Below the pieces are notes generated by a model. That model was not told where the DNA came from. It did no database searches and saw nothing but the letters and a program-made list of their open reading frames with translations. From Caldilineaceae bacterium (GTDB lineage: Bacteria > Chloroflexota > Anaerolineae > Caldilineales > Caldilineaceae), in the NCBI GenBank assembly GCA_026645575.1, contig JAPKMW010000002.1:186001-250000 (forward strand): DNA of 64,000 nucleotides. Direction: 5' to 3'. Shown piece by piece: positions 18,595 to 29,903 of the stretch. Both the position numbers and the translations under genes were made by a program. Within the stretch, counting starts at the first letter, position 1; each line of letters starts with the position of its first letter.

Positions 18595-18675
18595 ATGAAC
18601 ATCAAACACGGCGCGGTATGGTTGGCGGATTTGAATCCTATTCGTGGTTATAAACTAATTTCTGGTGCATTATGA
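18595..18675 (+). pseudogene. N-terminal remnant of a MazF/PemK-type toxin
   Basis: A 26-codon frame (starting MNIKHGAVWLADLNPIRG) matches the start of MazF/PemK endoribonucleases, whose family begins with a KRGDVWLVDLNPTRGSE-like strand and turn. After IRG the similarity stops and the frame ends in a TGA overlapping the lipA start. The catalytic remainder is absent, so no active toxin is made. It is probably debris from a lost toxin-antitoxin pair. Confidence 0.55.
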
Positions 18676-19634
18676 ATCAACCTAGCGACAGTATACAGAA
18701 CCAATATGGCGTGATTACCCTCGAACCTGCGCCAATGCAACTACCTGACGCCAACGGCCTGACCCGTGGCCGGCGACCGCCGTGGCTGCGCGTCAAAGCG
18801 GCGGATAGCCCCAAGTATCAGGAGCTACGCGGCCTTTTCCGCGGCAAGCATCTACACACCGTCTGCGAAGAGGCCATGTGTCCCAACATCGGTGAATGTT
18901 GGGGACGTGGCACGGCGACCTTTCTGCTCATGGGCGACACCTGTACGCGCAGTTGCGGCTTTTGCAAGATCAAGACTGGCCGCCCTGGCGCGCTCGATCC
19001 CGATGAGCCGCGGCGCGTTGGCGAAAGTGTGCAGGCGATGGGTCTAAGCCACGCTGTTCTGACCAGCGTCAACCGCGACGAACAGAAGGATGGCGGCGCC
19101 TGGGTCTTTGCCGAAAGCATTCGCTGGATTCGCAAGCTGGTCCCCGGCTGCACCATCGAGGTGTTGATCCCCGATTTCAAGGGCGATGGGCCGGCACTGC
19201 AAACGGTGATGGAGGCCAAGCCGGAAATTCTCAACCACAACACCGAAACGGTGCCGCGCCTGTACAAAACCGTGCGTCCCCAGGCGAAATATATGCGCAG
19301 CATGGAACTCTTGCAACGGGCCAAGGCGATGGACCCGCTAGCGCTGACCAAGTCCGGCATCATGCTGGGGTTAGGCGAGAGCTGGGATGAAATCTTGCAG
19401 GTGATGGACGACCTGCGCGCCCATGACGTAGACATTATGACGATGGGCCAATACCTGCAACCCAGCCGTTTCCACCTGCCCATCCAGCGCTACTACCCGC
19501 CGGATGAGTTTGAACGCCTCAAGGAGGAAGGCGAAAAGCGCGGCTTCCAGTGGGTCGAAAGCGGCCCGCTGGTGCGTAGCAGCTATCACGCCGACGGGCA
19601 GGCGCATCTTAGCCGCCGCAAGGATGCTTTGTGA
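18672..19634 (+). CDS. lipA: Lipoyl synthase
   Basis: A radical-SAM enzyme that inserts two sulfurs into protein-bound octanoyl groups to make lipoate for 2-oxoacid dehydrogenases and the glycine cleavage H protein. 320 residues, normal length. The auxiliary [4Fe-4S] cysteines are C65, C70 and C76 ([12 protein letters not shown]) and the radical-SAM cysteines C91, C95 and C98 (CTRSCGFC). The C-terminal RSSYHA provides the Ser ligand of the auxiliary cluster. No lipB or lplA is adjacent. Its start overlaps the stop of the mazF remnant. Confidence 0.97.
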   Translation: MNQPSDSIQNQYGVITLEPAPMQLPDANGLTRGRRPPWLRVKAADSPKYQELRGLFRGKHLHTVCEEAMCPNIGECWGRGTATFLLMGDTCTRSCGFCKIKTGRPGALDPDEPRRVGESVQAMGLSHAVLTSVNRDEQKDGGAWVFAESIRWIRKLVPGCTIEVLIPDFKGDGPALQTVMEAKPEILNHNTETVPRLYKTVRPQAKYMRSMELLQRAKAMDPLALTKSGIMLGLGESWDEILQVMDDLRAHDVDIMTMGQYLQPSRFHLPIQRYYPPDEFERLKEEGEKRGFQWVESGPLVRSSYHADGQAHLSRRKDAL

Positions 19635-19672
19635 GTCTATGAGCTTGCTGCTTACTTTTTGCAAATTGACTC

Positions 19673-19701
19673 TTGACACACCCTCAAAGCCATGTTACAC
19701 T
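19673..19701 (+). promoter_or_regulatory. Strong sigma-70-type promoter of the T-box leader
   Basis: TTGACA (19673-19678), 17-base spacer, TACACT (19696-19701). It sits about 35 bases after lipA and directly before the T-box stem I, as expected for a leader RNA. Confidence 0.75.
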
Positions 19702-19714
19702 TTTGGCAAATCTA

Positions 19715-20091
19715 GCAAAATGTGATGATGGAGCAGAGTAGTCGTCGGAACGTTCTCTTTCTCTAGAAAAATTTTGTCCCAGCAATGTGGTACGAAATTT
19801 TTCTGGGAAACAACAGCGAGCCTGGGATGGTGGAAGCCGGGTGAACCCTCCAGCGATGAAGATCCCTCCGGAGCAGCGGCCTGAACCGATCAATCGCAGT
19901 AAGCGCCGCCGGTGTCACGAACCGTTATCTTTGTGGCGAACTCGTGAGAAGTTCACATGAATTTTTGCGTGATGGTGTCATGGCTTCGCAGTGAGGTGTC
20001 TGTCAATCCACCGTTTGTCGGTTGGTTGGTGGAAACTGGGGTGGTATCGCGGACTTATTAGCCCGTCCCCGTTTGGGGGATGGGTTTTTTT
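19715..20091 (+). promoter_or_regulatory. T-box riboswitch leader with an isoleucine (ATC) specifier
   Basis: The leader binds uncharged tRNA to antiterminate. Visible parts: the loop-E strand AGTA (19737-19740), the stem I distal segment GCGAGCCTGGGATGGTGG (about 19816-19833), the specifier-loop GAA (19858-19860) followed by one base and ATC (19862-19864), and the near-canonical T-box bulge AACTGGGGTGGTATCGCGG (20034-20052; consensus AGGGTGGNACCGCG). A terminator follows. In the usual register (GAA-N-specifier) the codon is ATC, isoleucine. The first gene downstream is alaX, while ileS lies about 2 kb further in the same direction. Confidence 0.9.
20062..20091 (+). terminator. T-box intrinsic terminator
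   Basis: CCCGTCCCC-GTTT-GGGGGATGGG stem-loop followed by seven T residues. It is mutually exclusive with the antiterminator that would use the T-box bulge just upstream. Confidence 0.9.
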
Positions 20092-20118
20092 ATTGGTGCT
20101 GACAAAGAGGTTACTTCC

Positions 20119-20853
20119 ATGACAAGATTACTTTACTACGAAGACGCTTATTGGCGTGAATTTGGGGCTGTGGTGACGGGTGTCGATAGTAGCGGGGAGA
20201 GTGTGCGCGTCACCCTGGATCGCACGGTGTTCTACCCTGGTGGTGGCGGGCAACCCAACGACGAAGGTTGGCTGGAAATTGCCGGTGTGCGCTACTGGGT
20301 GAGCGCCGTCAAAAAAGAGGGTGAGCAGGTCTGGCATGGGCTACAAATGAACAATGAGCCAGTAGAGATTCCCATGGGCGCCCATGCCATCGGCGTCATC
20401 GACTGGGAGCGACGTTATCAACTCATGCGCACCCATACCGCCATGCACATTCTTTGCGGCGTCGTCTGGCGCGATTACAGTGCCAGCGTCACCGGCGGCA
20501 ACATGGACCCCGGCAAAGGGCGCATGGACTTCGAGTTTGCCTCACTCACCCGTGATCTAATTAGCGAAATTGAGGCGAAATGCAATGCCGAGGTGGCTGC
20601 GGCCCGCGAGGTACGCGCCCAAATTCTGCCCAGAGAAGAAGCCTTCCAAATTCCAGATCTGATTCGCACCAAGATCAACCTGTTGCCGGAAGGCATTGCC
20701 GAAGTGCGCACCGTGGAACTCGTTGGTCTCGATCTACAAGCCGACGGCGGCACTCACGTCAACAACACGCACGAAGTCGGGCACATGAAGGTTGTCGATT
20801 ACAAGAGCAAAGGCGCCATTAATAAGCGCGTCTATATCGAACTGGCAAATTGA
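20119..20853 (+). CDS. Alanyl-tRNA editing protein, AlaX type
   Basis: 244 residues from ATG 20119 (AAAGAGG ribosome site, 8-base spacing); an upstream in-frame ATG at 20080 lies inside the T-box terminator and is rejected. It is a freestanding tRNA editing domain that hydrolyses mischarged Ser- or Gly-tRNA(Ala). The zinc-site HxxxH is H106-TAM-H110; the second zinc motif reads ADGGTHVNNT, with Asp where AlaRS has Cys, a variant also found in AlaX proteins. The glycine-rich FYPGGGGQPND loop is present. It lies directly under an isoleucine-type T-box, which is unexpected for an alanine-fidelity factor. Confidence 0.9.
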   Translation: MTRLLYYEDAYWREFGAVVTGVDSSGESVRVTLDRTVFYPGGGGQPNDEGWLEIAGVRYWVSAVKKEGEQVWHGLQMNNEPVEIPMGAHAIGVIDWERRYQLMRTHTAMHILCGVVWRDYSASVTGGNMDPGKGRMDFEFASLTRDLISEIEAKCNAEVAAAREVRAQILPREEAFQIPDLIRTKINLLPEGIAEVRTVELVGLDLQADGGTHVNNTHEVGHMKVVDYKSKGAINKRVYIELAN

Positions 20854-20856
20854 AAC

Positions 20857-20909
20857 GTCATTCGTCATGCGTGGCCTGAGCCTGTCGAAGGCCACGCATG
20901 ACGAATGAC
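20857..20909. repeat. 20-bp perfect inverted repeat upstream of the RAYT-like gene
   Basis: gtcattcgtcatgcgtggcc (20857-20876) pairs exactly with 20890-20909; quasi-tandem gacaaat/gacgaat units continue to 20925. It touches the alaX stop on the left and ends just before the RAYT-like start at 20929. Confidence 0.9.
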
Positions 20910-20928
20910 AAATGACAAATGACGAATT

Positions 20929-21438
20929 ATGGTCACCTACGCCAACCTCTTCACCCCCAATCTCTTTCTTGTCACCAATCGAACGGTTGGCGGGGAAGCG
21001 GTGTTGGCGAATGAGATGATCATGCGGGTCTTTCGGGTCGCGCTGGACACCGTGCAGAAACAGCAGCGCTTTCGCTTGCTGGGCTATGTCTTTCTGCCGG
21101 AACAGGTGCAGTTGCTACTGGAGCCAGCGACAGGGGTGGTTCTTAATCAACTGATGGCGGCAACCCAGCAGCGCTTTCAGGTCGATTACCAGCAGTTGAT
21201 CGGAATGCCAGGGGAAATGCTGTTGTGGGAGAAGCACTACCGGACGCAGCGCTTAAAAGATGTTGCTGACTTTGCTACCTACCTTGACCAGTTGCACTAC
21301 GCACCCGTGCAGCATAAATTGGTTGACAAGCCGGAAGCCTGGCCCTACAGCAGTTATGGCAACTGGCTGGCGCAAGGACTCTACCCCACCGGTTGGGGCT
21401 GGATGCCGCCGGTTCATCTGAAACGAGGGGAAGGATGA
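20929..21438 (+). CDS. REP-associated tyrosine transposase (RAYT/Y1_Tnp)-like protein with HUH replaced by QVQ
   Basis: 169 residues. The fold is recognised from GYVFLPEQVQLLLEP (residues 52-66), which aligns with the GYVIMPNHVHLLL signature of IS200/RAYT proteins, and the ending YLDQLHYAPVQHKLVDKPEAWPYSSY, which matches the usual YIHLNPV..GLV..PEDWPWSSY. The two metal-binding His of the HUH motif are both Gln here (Q59-V-Q61), while the candidate nucleophile Tyr118 remains. It may therefore be catalytically dead or domesticated as a palindrome-binding protein. It is preceded by a palindrome and overlaps the GNAT start (ATGA). Confidence 0.8.
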   Translation: MVTYANLFTPNLFLVTNRTVGGEAVLANEMIMRVFRVALDTVQKQQRFRLLGYVFLPEQVQLLLEPATGVVLNQLMAATQQRFQVDYQQLIGMPGEMLLWEKHYRTQRLKDVADFATYLDQLHYAPVQHKLVDKPEAWPYSSYGNWLAQGLYPTGWGWMPPVHLKRGEG

Positions 21439-21959
21439 AATTTACCATTCGTAGCTTAACACCCGACGATGCCGCCGCTTATCAACCTGTACGCCTGCGC
21501 TCCTTGCAGGAACACCCCGAAGCCTTTGGCGCAGCCTACGAGGATGAACTCACTCGTCCGCTGCCTGCCGTCGCCGAACGTTTGCAGGCGCTACCCGGTC
21601 GCTTTACCCTTGGCGCCTGGCAAGCCGATAGCCTGGTTGGTATTGTTAGCTTTGGACAAGCGCTAGGCAGCAAAGTCTGCCATCGGGGCGGCGTCGGCGG
21701 CATGTATGTTGTTCCAGAAGCGCGTGGGTTGGGCATTGGTCGCGCTCTCATCACGCACCTGATTGAATGTGCCGGTTGTGTGCCGGCTTTGGAGGAGATC
21801 ATCCTGGCGGTCACGGTGGGCAACCCGACCGCCAGATCAATTTATTTGGCCGCCGGCTTCCAACCCTCTCATGTGGAAAAACGCTACATTAAAGTGGCTG
21901 ATCGTTATTATGATATTGAATGGATGACTTTTGAAGTAGGTAGACAGGTAGATAGGTAG
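21435..21959 (+). CDS. GNAT-family N-acetyltransferase
   Basis: 174 residues from ATG 21435, overlapping the RAYT-like stop by four bases. The GNAT core is clear: the acetyl-CoA loop VVPEARGLGIGRALITHL (Q/RxxGxG/A) and VTVGNPTARSIYLAAGF near the C-terminus. The substrate, protein or small molecule, is unknown. The last seven residues (VGRQVDR) and the stop are encoded by the 8-bp tandem repeat that begins at 21939, so the array supplies the C-terminus. It lies between the T-box and ileS. Confidence 0.87.
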   Translation: MKFTIRSLTPDDAAAYQPVRLRSLQEHPEAFGAAYEDELTRPLPAVAERLQALPGRFTLGAWQADSLVGIVSFGQALGSKVCHRGGVGGMYVVPEARGLGIGRALITHLIECAGCVPALEEIILAVTVGNPTARSIYLAAGFQPSHVEKRYIKVADRYYDIEWMTFEVGRQVDR

Positions 21960-22096
21960 ACAGGTAGACAGGTAGACAGGTAGACTGGTACATAGGTAGA
22001 CAGGTAGACAGGTACACAGGTAAATAGGTAGATAGGTAGACTGGTGCATAAGTCCTATTTCCCTGTCTCCCTGTGTACCTGTCTACCTGTCTACCC
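21939..22096. repeat. 8-bp tandem array (GGTAGACA) with inverted counterpart
   Basis: About 14 units of ggtagaca and variants (ggtagata, ggtacaca, ggtagact) run to about 22048, then five reverse-complement units (cctgtcta) reach 22096. It can fold into a long hairpin between the GNAT gene and ileS. There are no unique spacers, so it is not CRISPR. Confidence 0.93.
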
Positions 22097-22109
22097 AAAA
22101 GGAGCAGCT

Positions 22110-25280
<3,171 letters not shown>

Positions 25281-25296
25281 GCCTTCGTGCCACTTG

Positions 25297-25745
25297 CTCG
25301 GAGGGGATCGCCAGATCCCCGACACGTCTCTTGAAGTGCTAAACCTCGTTTCGCTTTCAAGTCGTATACTCGCTCGCCTGGGAGCGTCAAATCCCAGGCG
25401 AGTCTGCTCAATCGCATAAAGTGTGGGAAGACGGGTATGTGGCAAAAGCAGTGGTGACACAGGATTTCCTGCTGCAAAAGATGGAGTATATTCATAACAA
25501 CCCCTGCCAGCCGCACTGGACACTGAGCAAAACCCCGGCGGAATACTTGTGGTCGAGCGCTCGCTTCTATCATACGAATCACCCATGCATTATTCCGATT
25601 GATGATGTGCGTAAAATCGGGCTTGGTTAAAGGTATTCGGGCCCTGTGTTGATCTAGTGGGCAAGGTCGGGGATCCGGTGATCCCCTCTAAGCGAACCAG
25701 TAGCGTGTTAGAGGCAAGGTCGGGGATCTGGCGATCCCCTCCGAG
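25297..25745. mobile_element. RAYT remnant flanked by REP-like palindromes
   Basis: A 27-bp element at 25297-25323 is the exact reverse complement of 25719-25745; a third, slightly diverged copy is at 25666-25692. Each is itself a palindrome with core GGGGATC-NNNN-GATCCCC. They bracket the 3' part of a RAYT transposase gene. Inverted REP sequences around a RAYT gene are the usual arrangement in REP/RAYT systems. A further 11-bp palindrome (25373-25383/25392-25402) sits at the point where the transposase similarity begins. Confidence 0.85.
25403..25630 (+). pseudogene. C-terminal fragment of a REP-associated tyrosine transposase
   Basis: About 75 codons (HKVWEDGYVAKAVVTQ, then LLQKMEYIHNNPCQPHW and AEYLWSSARFY) match the C-terminus of RAYT/Y1_Tnp proteins, including the nucleophile-helix motif YIHNNP. 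The N-terminal HUH half is absent, replaced by palindromic sequence. It ends at TAA 25630. It is a decayed copy and cannot act alone. It shares little with the QVQ-type protein at 20929, so two RAYT lineages have been here. Confidence 0.8.
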
Positions 25746-25759
25746 CGGGGTGACGCACT

Positions 25760-26545
25760 TTAACTGCGTTGCGCCAATGCCGTCAGCCCGCCATCGACGC
25801 TGAGACAGGCGCCGGTGACATAGGAAGCTTCGTCTGAGGCCAGAAAGAGGATGCCATAGGCGATCTCGCGCGGTTTGGCCTGTCGCTTCATGATGCCGGG
25901 GCCTTGCGGGTTGCGTTCCGTCACCCCTTCATCCAACGTGCGACCGGCGGCTTGCGCCCGTTTGACATGAAAATCGGTGAAGGTCGGCCCCGGTAAAATG
26001 GCGTTGACGCGAATGTTGGCCTCGGCGTGGTCACAGGCCATGGAACGGGTCAACGCCAAGAGGCCGGCCTTGGTCGCATCATAAAGCGCCATGTTCGGGC
26101 GACCGGCGATGGCATTGGCGGAAGAGACGTTGACAATACTGCCGCCACCCCCCTGTGCCATCAGCGGAATCAGATATTTACAACACAACCCCGGCGCTTT
26201 CAAATTCACATCCACGATAAATTGCCAATCGGCTTCGGTCGCCTCAGTCACCGGCCCCCAAACGCGCACACCGGCATTGTTCACCAGAATATCAACCCGA
26301 CCAAAGGCTTCCGCACACTGTTGCGCCAGCGCTGCCAGATCGCTTTCCTGGGTTACGTCGGCTTTGATCGCCAGCGCCGGCGGCCCCTTCATCTGGGCAA
26401 TGCGGGTGACCGTCTCTTGCCCATCGGCCGCGCTCTGATCGACCACCACCACCTGTGCGCCCTCTTCGGCAAAGAGCAACGCCGTCGCCCGACCAATGCC
26501 GGAACCGCCGCCCGTCACGACGGCCACTTTTCCGTTGAGTCTCAT
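25760..26545 (-). CDS. SDR-family NAD(P)-dependent oxidoreductase
   Basis: 261 residues from ATG 26545 (MRLNGKVAVVTGGG); an upstream in-frame start at 26575 is less likely. Classical short-chain dehydrogenase: TGGGSGIG cofactor loop, VDQ at the end of beta-2 (NAD preference), NNAGVR, catalytic Ser in NVSSANA and YDATKAG (YxxxK). The C-terminal YVTGACLSVDGGLTA is typical. The substrate is not predictable. It ends close to the REP-flanked element and is followed upstream by the Rpn-like gene. Confidence 0.88.
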   Translation of the reverse strand: MRLNGKVAVVTGGGSGIGRATALLFAEEGAQVVVVDQSAADGQETVTRIAQMKGPPALAIKADVTQESDLAALAQQCAEAFGRVDILVNNAGVRVWGPVTEATEADWQFIVDVNLKAPGLCCKYLIPLMAQGGGGSIVNVSSANAIAGRPNMALYDATKAGLLALTRSMACDHAEANIRVNAILPGPTFTDFHVKRAQAAGRTLDEGVTERNPQGPGIMKRQAKPREIAYGILFLASDEASYVTGACLSVDGGLTALAQRS

Positions 26546-26581
26546 GTTCGCAAAGCTCCTCTCGGCTTTGGGCAAAGTCGC

Positions 26582-27616
26582 TTATGCCCCGGCTTGCAGT
26601 TCGCGCAACGCTTGCAAGCAACTATCCACATCCGGGCTGTCAAGGATAATATCGCTGACCCGGCTACGTTGGGCTGGTTTTACCGCATGCAAGAGCAAGA
26701 TCAAGGCCATGGGAACAGAAGGGAAGCGGTGTTCCAATACCTTAAACATTAATTCTTGCCATTGTTTTGTTGTTTCAGTTTCTTGTCGCACCGCTTCCGT
26801 TTCGCGTCGCTCTGCTTCAGCTTCGCGTCGCTCTGCTTCAGCTACGCGTTGTGCGGCCAACGCTAACTCTTCTTGTAATTTTTTTTGCGCTTCGGCAGCA
26901 ATCCTTTGGGTTTCATTGGCGAGCTTTTCCCCATAAGCACGGTCAAACAGTTTGGCAATCACCGGGTTATCTAGATCCATTTGATCCTCCTGAAATAAGG
27001 TCCACAGAAAGTCACTACTAAACAACTTCGACTGAGTAGCGATCAAAATGGCGGTCGTCAATAATGTACGCTGGCGATTGGTGTCTTTTTCATGCGTCAG
27101 AATCAACTCGCGCTCCTCGCGCAGCAGGGCTTCGTCCATTGGTTGCGTCAATACCGGTAACAACGGCGCAAAGATATATAACTCACCACTGCGAATCTGA
27201 TCAACATAGCGCCATAGGTTGATTGACCGGTAGGTAAACTGATGAAAGACGGTTTTGTCGATCTTCACTTCGTAGTTGTTCGGCGGATCGGAAATGCGCG
27301 CCCGGATATAAACCGGCAAGGTGATCACAGGTGTCGGCTTCTTCAGTTCACTTAACATGGCGTTATAGACAAAGAAACGCCGTGGACAGGTGCCATCATA
27401 TTCCAGTTGAAAATCAATGTGCAAGTACGCAGTCGTTCCCTGCAACTCGATCTTGTGCAAAAAGTCAACCCGATCGATTTCCAGCGCCAGTTCCACGTTG
27501 GCCTGTTCCTCTAGTAGGCGCGCCGATTGATTCGGGAAACCCAACTGTAAAAACTCAGCCGGGTAGGTGCGTGCTAGAATCTTCAGTGCATGGTCATAGG
27601 GATTTTCAATCGCCAC
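26582..27616 (-). CDS. Rpn/PD-(D/E)XK nuclease-family (transposase-like) protein
   Basis: 344 residues from a GTG at 27616. The N-terminal domain follows the Rpn/DUF4351-type pattern: NPYDHALKIL at the start, then VDFLHKIE and YLHIDFQLEYD, where the acidic residues and E/Q-x-Q positions match the degraded PD-(D/E)XK core of this family. Residues about 235-285 are a charged coiled coil with near repeats (EAERREAEAERRETEAVRQE). Related proteins are abundant in Cyanobacteria and Chloroflexota and promote recombination in E. coli (RpnA). The role here is unknown. Confidence 0.7.
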   Translation of the reverse strand: MAIENPYDHALKILARTYPAEFLQLGFPNQSARLLEEQANVELALEIDRVDFLHKIELQGTTAYLHIDFQLEYDGTCPRRFFVYNAMLSELKKPTPVITLPVYIRARISDPPNNYEVKIDKTVFHQFTYRSINLWRYVDQIRSGELYIFAPLLPVLTQPMDEALLREERELILTHEKDTNRQRTLLTTAILIATQSKLFSSDFLWTLFQEDQMDLDNPVIAKLFDRAYGEKLANETQRIAAEAQKKLQEELALAAQRVAEAERREAEAERRETEAVRQETETTKQWQELMFKVLEHRFPSVPMALILLLHAVKPAQRSRVSDIILDSPDVDSCLQALRELQAGA

Positions 27617-27784
27617 AGTCGCTTCCTGCTTCTTTGCTATTCAGCAAAATAATGATGTCTACAGTATAAATTGGGGAAGGCTGCGCGTCAAGTTCAAGCC
27701 AATTGGTCGTTGGCCTGACAACGGCTCTGCCTTGCATAAATTGACCCTTCCACGTATGATAAAGACTAGCCATGCCTTGCACGT

Positions 27785-28060
27785 TCATCGCTGGTCAGCT
27801 TTGGACTGGGTGGGGGTGTTCTGCGCCTTTTGTTTTGCGCGTGCTTTTTCGATGACGGCCACCAAGTGATCAACCGTTGCCTGGATCTGCTGAACCTGCT
27901 GTCTGAGGGCATCGATCTCCGTGCGCCATTCGGTGCGGATGGTGGTTTGGGCCGCGTAGAGCGCGTCGATATGTTGCAGGCTGTGACCCACTGCCATTTC
28001 CGGCGTGAGGTGGCCGCGCGCATAGTCGGCCAGGACTTGCTTGTGGTCATAGGTCGCCAT
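27785..28060 (-). CDS. Small coiled-coil protein divergent from an XRE regulator
   Basis: 91 residues from ATG 28060 with AAGGAG at good spacing. The N-terminus MATYDHKQVLADYARGHLTPEMAVGHSLQHIDALY is followed by a long heptad-like helix (EIDALRQQVQQIQATVDHLVAVIEKA) and a polar tail. No known domain was recognised. It lies divergently from an XRE-type repressor with a perfect 28-bp palindrome between them, so it is probably the regulator's target gene. A phage-like or DGR-related role is possible but unproven. Confidence 0.6.
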   Translation of the reverse strand: MATYDHKQVLADYARGHLTPEMAVGHSLQHIDALYAAQTTIRTEWRTEIDALRQQVQQIQATVDHLVAVIEKARAKQKAQNTPTQSKADQR

Positions 28061-28100
28061 GAGGGTGTCTCCTTTCATGATGGCGAAGCATGGATTTTGA

Positions 28101-28128
28101 CTAATGACTACCTATAGGTAGTCATTAG
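28101..28128. promoter_or_regulatory. Perfect 28-bp palindrome, candidate XRE operator
   Basis: CTAATGACTACCTA (28101-28114) is followed directly by its exact reverse complement (28115-28128). It lies between divergent starts 28060 and 28179, where a dimeric HTH repressor would control both genes. Confidence 0.75.
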
Positions 28129-28178
28129 CGGTATGATAACACCTGATTCCGTAGGTGTCAAATCACAATAGTGAATTT

Positions 28179-28391
28179 ATGAAAAGATTTGGTGAAAAAC
28201 TACGAACCTTGCGCGAACGGCGCGGCCTATCCCAACGGCAACTGAGTGAGTTGCTGGCGGTGCATCAAAGTTTTCTTTGGGGCTTGGAGCAAGGGCGGAA
28301 AAAACCTAGTGTTGAGATGGTGCTGAAGATTGCCGACCTGTTTGCTATCTCGCTTGATAACCTGATGAGGGATGAACTTGAACTTGCATAG
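28179..28391 (+). CDS. XRE-family HTH transcriptional regulator
   Basis: 70 residues from ATG 28179 (a GTG at 28155 would add eight). The whole protein is one Cro/CI-type domain: [56 protein letters not shown]. It is expected to bind as a dimer, most likely to the 28-bp palindrome upstream. Its last 47 bases overlap the end of the reverse transcriptase gene on the opposite strand. The convergent overlap suggests either antisense interplay or insertion of the retroelement against this gene. Confidence 0.88.
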   Translation: MKRFGEKLRTLRERRGLSQRQLSELLAVHQSFLWGLEQGRKKPSVEMVLKIADLFAISLDNLMRDELELA

Positions 28392-29439
28392 TATCCCTTA
28401 CCGGTTTGATGGTCGCGTCGCGTAACAGCTTCTTGCGTAACCCCACTGTATTGCCAAAGCGGACATAGTTGATCCAGCCAAGAATACTGGCCTGCAACTG
28501 TTGGAGAGAAATTACACCTGTCTCATGTGCAGTGACTAATCGTTGTAATTTGCGCCGGTAGTAGATCCCCTTGCGCCGTTTGAGGCGTCGTTGTTCTGGC
28601 CAGACACGAAAACCGAGAAATGGAAAACCCTCTGTCACCGGTTGGGGCTGCGCACCGGGGTGAATGGTCAGGCGCAACGCTGTCAAGCGCTCCTCAACCG
28701 CCGCCTTCCACTGCCAAAGCGTACTTTTTTCATCAGCAAAGAGCAGTGCGTCATCGACATAACGCACATAGCCAGCGCACTGTAATTCCCGTTTGACAAA
28801 GTGATCAAAGGGGTTGAGATAGCAGTTGGCCCAGAATTGACTGGTCAAGTTGCCGATGGGCAGCCCACGCGGCCGGCTAATCGCAAAGAGATCATCACCG
28901 GCAAAATAGACCATCTCATATTGTTCCTGGAGAAGACCAACACCACTGACCAAAATGCGGTCAATCAACCACAATACGCCTGGGTCGGTGATTTTACGCG
29001 CCAGGATCGACCGCAGAATGAGATGGTCAATGCTGGGGAAGAACTGGCGCATATCGATCTGCAAGACATAACGATACCGGCGCGCCAGGGTTTGCGCCCG
29101 ATCCAAGGCGCGATGTGTCCCCTTTCCCACGCGATTGGCGTAGGAATCCGCAATAAAGGTGCGCTCAAAGATTGGCTCAATCAGGTTGCAAAGGGCATGG
29201 TGGACCACACGGTCGCGAAAAGGCGCAGCCGAAATCAGGCGGCGTTTGGGTTCATGGATGTAGAAGCTGGTATAAGGACCGGGCAGGTAGCGCTGGTCAC
29301 GCAATTCTTGTTGGAGGGTGAGCAAATTTTCTTCCAGCCGATGCTCAAAGCGCGCCACATTGGCATGGCCGCGTTTCCCTTTGGCTGCGCGCCGGTAGGC
29401 CAACAGCAGATTGTCCCAGGTGTAGAGGTTTGTGTACAT
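28345..29439 (-). CDS. DGR reverse transcriptase
   Basis: 364 residues from ATG 29439 ([10 protein letters not shown]); an upstream in-frame start at 29538 would add non-conserved sequence. It copies the template-repeat RNA into adenine-mutated cDNA. RT motifs in order: [30 protein letters not shown] (catalytic Asp129), [19 protein letters not shown] with the DGR-type GNxxSQ motif (196-201), [11 protein letters not shown] (catalytic Asp pair 229-230) and FLGFRVWP. No maturase or endonuclease domain follows, which argues against a group II intron. The last residues overlap the XRE gene, so the C-terminus may be extended. It acts with Avd. Confidence 0.95.
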   Translation of the reverse strand: MYTNLYTWDNLLLAYRRAAKGKRGHANVARFEHRLEENLLTLQQELRDQRYLPGPYTSFYIHEPKRRLISAAPFRDRVVHHALCNLIEPIFERTFIADSYANRVGKGTHRALDRAQTLARRYRYVLQIDMRQFFPSIDHLILRSILARKITDPGVLWLIDRILVSGVGLLQEQYEMVYFAGDDLFAISRPRGLPIGNLTSQFWANCYLNPFDHFVKRELQCAGYVRYVDDALLFADEKSTLWQWKAAVEERLTALRLTIHPGAQPQPVTEGFPFLGFRVWPEQRRLKRRKGIYYRRKLQRLVTAHETGVISLQQLQASILGWINYVRFGNTVGLRKKLLRDATIKPVRDTMQVQVHPSSGYQAR

Positions 29440-29636
29440 GACGATGGTTGCCCCACACCAGGGACGAACCCAGGGTGTGGGGCCGTTGTTATTTGCCCGG
29501 CCGGACGCACCGGCGCGGCCAGGAACAGACTCCGCCATTTTTCACCGCGGCGCAGAAGCCTTCGTTCACTTGACAAGCAAGCCAACGATTTTTGTTGACC
29601 GCTACGCATTTCTGGTGGGGACATTATCCATTGAAA

Positions 29637-29760
29637 AATGTGGACAGCACCACCCGAAAACCGACGTTGTTGTTCTCGTTGTTCGGATTGTTCCTGTTGC
29701 GGGCCGCACAGCGCACGTTGTTCTCATTGTTGTCGAACGAGCCGCCCCGCAACACACGCA
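29637..29760 (-). repeat. DGR template repeat (TR)
   Basis: In the sense (minus) direction it is packed with AAC/AAT codon-like triplets: read in the VR frame it would encode [16 protein letters not shown]. Over the core 29642-29760 there are 28 adenines, 15 of which are substituted in the VR; none of the other positions differs. The 3' segment 29665-29642 (24 bases, GTCGGTTTTCGG onward) contains no adenine and is identical in VR, as expected for the initiation of mutagenic homing region. Confidence 0.96.
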
Positions 29761-29903
29761 GCCTGTGAGTCTGCCCCCGCAAAACTGGTCGCAAGACCAG
29801 GCTTTGCCTACCGTAACTGCTTCCCTGTATCCTGGTAAGGGAAGGCCCCGTTGCACGCACAATTGTTCCTCCCCTTACCAGGGGGAGGCTAGGAGGGGGT
29901 GGC

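Noticed and set aside
21939..22096. CRISPR-like array
   Set aside because: The units are 8 bp in direct tandem with no unique spacers and no cas genes. The same applies to 40366-40474.
27606..27788. A 60-codon minus-strand frame upstream of the Rpn-like gene
   Set aside because: No ribosome site, no recognisable motif, and part of it overlaps the Rpn-like start.
28345..29439. Group II intron maturase or retron reverse transcriptase
   Set aside because: No intron domain V/VI, no maturase or HNH region, no msr/msd; the GNLTSQ motif and an adjacent TR/VR pair fit a DGR.
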